13,366 nucleotides of DNA from positions 1 through 13,366 of the forward strand of contig JBQCDV010000002.1 of assembly GCA_051960855.1 (NCBI GenBank), written 5' to 3'. Source of the DNA: JBQCDV01 sp051960855. Lineage in GTDB: Bacteria; Actinomycetota; Actinomycetes; JAJZTN01. The position numbers and the translations under genes were made by a program. The notes below the pieces were generated by a model. The model made no database searches. It worked only from the letters and a program-made list of their open reading frames with translations, and was not told the DNA's origin. Positions 12,276 to 13,366 of the stretch are shown here, piece after piece. Every line of letters begins with the position of its first letter. Position 1 is the first letter of the stretch.

Positions 12276-13366
12276 GTGACTCCTTCCCCCGATCCGTTCG
12301 TCACGTCACTGGCCGAGTTGCGGGGCCGGCGAAGCGCGAAGTGGACCGTCTACCCGGCCGACGTCATCCCGGCCTGGGTCGCGGAGATGGACGTCCGACT
12401 GGCGGAGCCCATCCGCGAGGTCCTCCTCGAGGCGATCGCGCGAGACGACACCGGCTACGTGTCGACGGGCGGCGTCGCAGAGGCCTACGCCGGCTTCGCG
12501 GCCCGACGGTGGGGCGTCGCGGTCGACCCCACCTTCGCGCGCGTCATGCCCGACGTGATGCGTGGCATCGCCGAGGCCGTCCTGGTGGGCAGTGACGGCA
12601 CGGGCGGCAAGACCGCGATCCTCGTCGACACGCCCTGCTATCCGCCGTTCCTGCACACCCTGCCGGGTCTCACCGACCGCACCGTGGTCACGGCCCCGCT
12701 GCTCGAAGACGACGACGGATGGCACCTCGACCTGGCGGCCGTCGAAGCGGCCTACCGGGAGTCCGTCGGCGTCCACCTGCTGTGCAACCCGCACAACCCG
12801 ACGGGGATGGTCGTCGACCGCGCGACGCTGCACGCGCTCGCTGAGCTGGCCGACCGCTACGGCGTTCGCCTGGTCGTCGACGAGGTCCACGGCCCACTGG
12901 TCCACGCAACCGGCGTCCAGCACACGCCGTTCGCGGCGATCGACGCTCCGGCTGCGCGCCGCGCGTTCTCGCTTGCCTCGGCGAGCAAGGCCTGGAACGT
13001 CGCCGGTCTCAAGTGCGCGCTGCTCCTGGCCGGCCCCGACGCGGCCGACGATCTGGCGCGGATCCCCGAGGAGGTGTCCTACAGCGCCTCGCTGCTCGGG
13101 GCGCTGGCCAACATCGCCGCGTTCGAGCACGGCGCCCCTTGGCTCGACGCTGTGCTCGCGGGACTGCGCGACCGATTCGACGTGCTCGAGGACCGGCTAC
13201 CGCAGGTCCTGCCCGGAGTCCGCTGGCATCGGCCGGCCGCGACCTACCTGGCCTGGCTGGACCTGCGCAACGTCGTCGTGGGTGGCGAACCGCTCGGGGA
13301 CGACCCTGCCGACGTGCTGCTCGAGCGGGCCAAGGTGGCGCTGTCGCCCGGGGCCGACTATGGCGA
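12276..13366 (+). CDS. MalY/PatB-type PLP aminotransferase / C-S lyase, 3' end beyond the window
   Basis: An open frame of 363 codons plus two bases runs off the window edge; family members are usually about 380-400 residues, so only a short C-terminal part is missing. It is a fold-type I PLP enzyme. VIPAWVAEMD (31-40) and the DTGY segment match the MalY/PatB N-terminus; CNPHNPTGMV binds the cofactor region; VVDEVHGPLVH carries the cofactor-ring aspartate; and SLASASKAWNVAGLKCAL gives the Schiff-base lysine K238. MalY/PatB proteins cleave cystathionine or cysteine beta C-S bonds, releasing pyruvate, ammonia and a thiol, and some act as aminotransferases. GTG 12276 is chosen because the family N-terminus begins just after it and a TAGTGT box lies 6 bases upstream. 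No frameshift is seen. The substrate is not determined. Confidence 0.9.
   Translation, partial: MTPSPDPFVTSLAELRGRRSAKWTVYPADVIPAWVAEMDVRLAEPIREVLLEAIARDDTGYVSTGGVAEAYAGFAARRWGVAVDPTFARVMPDVMRGIAEAVLVGSDGTGGKTAILVDTPCYPPFLHTLPGLTDRTVVTAPLLEDDDGWHLDLAAVEAAYRESVGVHLLCNPHNPTGMVVDRATLHALAELADRYGVRLVVDEVHGPLVHATGVQHTPFAAIDAPAARRAFSLASASKAWNVAGLKCALLLAGPDAADDLARIPEEVSYSASLLGALANIAAFEHGAPWLDAVLAGLRDRFDVLEDRLPQVLPGVRWHRPAATYLAWLDLRNVVVGGEPLGDDPADVLLERAKVALSPGADYG

Noticed and set aside
1..13366. Mobile element, toxin-antitoxin, phage-defence, CRISPR or secondary-metabolite system
   Set aside because: Every confident gene belongs to core heme, cytochrome c, menaquinone, cell-wall or amino-acid metabolism; no transposase, integrase, nuclease, spacer array or tRNA-like structure was seen.

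Overview
The window is GC-rich, densely packed chromosomal DNA from a high-GC actinobacterium (Actinomycetota; order not resolved). The signs are strong G/C bias at third codon positions, frequent GTG and one TTG start, 4-base GTGA start/stop overlaps, an actinobacterial-type HemB, and a gene order that (from memory) matches the hemL to ccsB to menA block of Mycobacterium tuberculosis and Streptomyces. I see no insertion sequence, phage gene, CRISPR array, tRNA or rRNA. Every base lies in or within about 140 bases of a gene.

Layout. (1) 1-1193, plus strand: the end of a probable uroporphyrinogen-III synthase (hemD) and hemB, the tail of a heme-biosynthesis cluster. (2) 1204-2646, minus strand: a membrane-anchored SLT2-type lytic transglycosylase with an EF-hand-like loop and a long repetitive tail. 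(3) 2783-8833, plus strand: hemL, a histidine phosphatase, a TlpA/ResA lipoprotein, CcdA, ResB and CcsB. These six genes overlap by 4 bases or lie 3 bases apart, so they look like one operon for finishing heme precursors and assembling c-type cytochromes by System II. (4) 8853-9191, minus strand: a small PLDc_N-type membrane protein. (5) 9300-10669, plus strand: a DUF4229 membrane protein coupled to a PLP enzyme of the cysteine synthase fold that resembles the Cds1 cysteine desulfhydrase. (6) 10661-11533, minus strand: menA for menaquinone synthesis, overlapping the previous gene tail to tail by 9 bases. (7) 11590-12186, plus strand: an unrecognised, very acidic, probably disordered protein. 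(8) A 13-base tandem repeat at its stop codon. (9) From 12276 to the window end: a MalY/PatB-type PLP aminotransferase/C-S lyase, cut by the window edge.

How the genes fit together. HemD, HemB and HemL supply tetrapyrrole precursors. CcdA and the TlpA protein carry reductant to the outer face of the membrane, and ResB/CcsB export heme and attach it to apocytochrome c. MenA makes the quinone that feeds the cytochrome chain. The region is therefore mostly a respiratory-chain assembly block. Two PLP enzymes with possible cysteine-lyase activity flank menA.

I did not find a clearly new biological system. The best non-routine signals are a set of gene starts with no Shine-Dalgarno but a TANNNT-like -10 box exactly 6 bases upstream of a GTG (probable leaderless transcripts), the 13-base repeat and palindrome next to one of them, the acidic orphan protein, and the placement of a Cds1-like gene beside menA.
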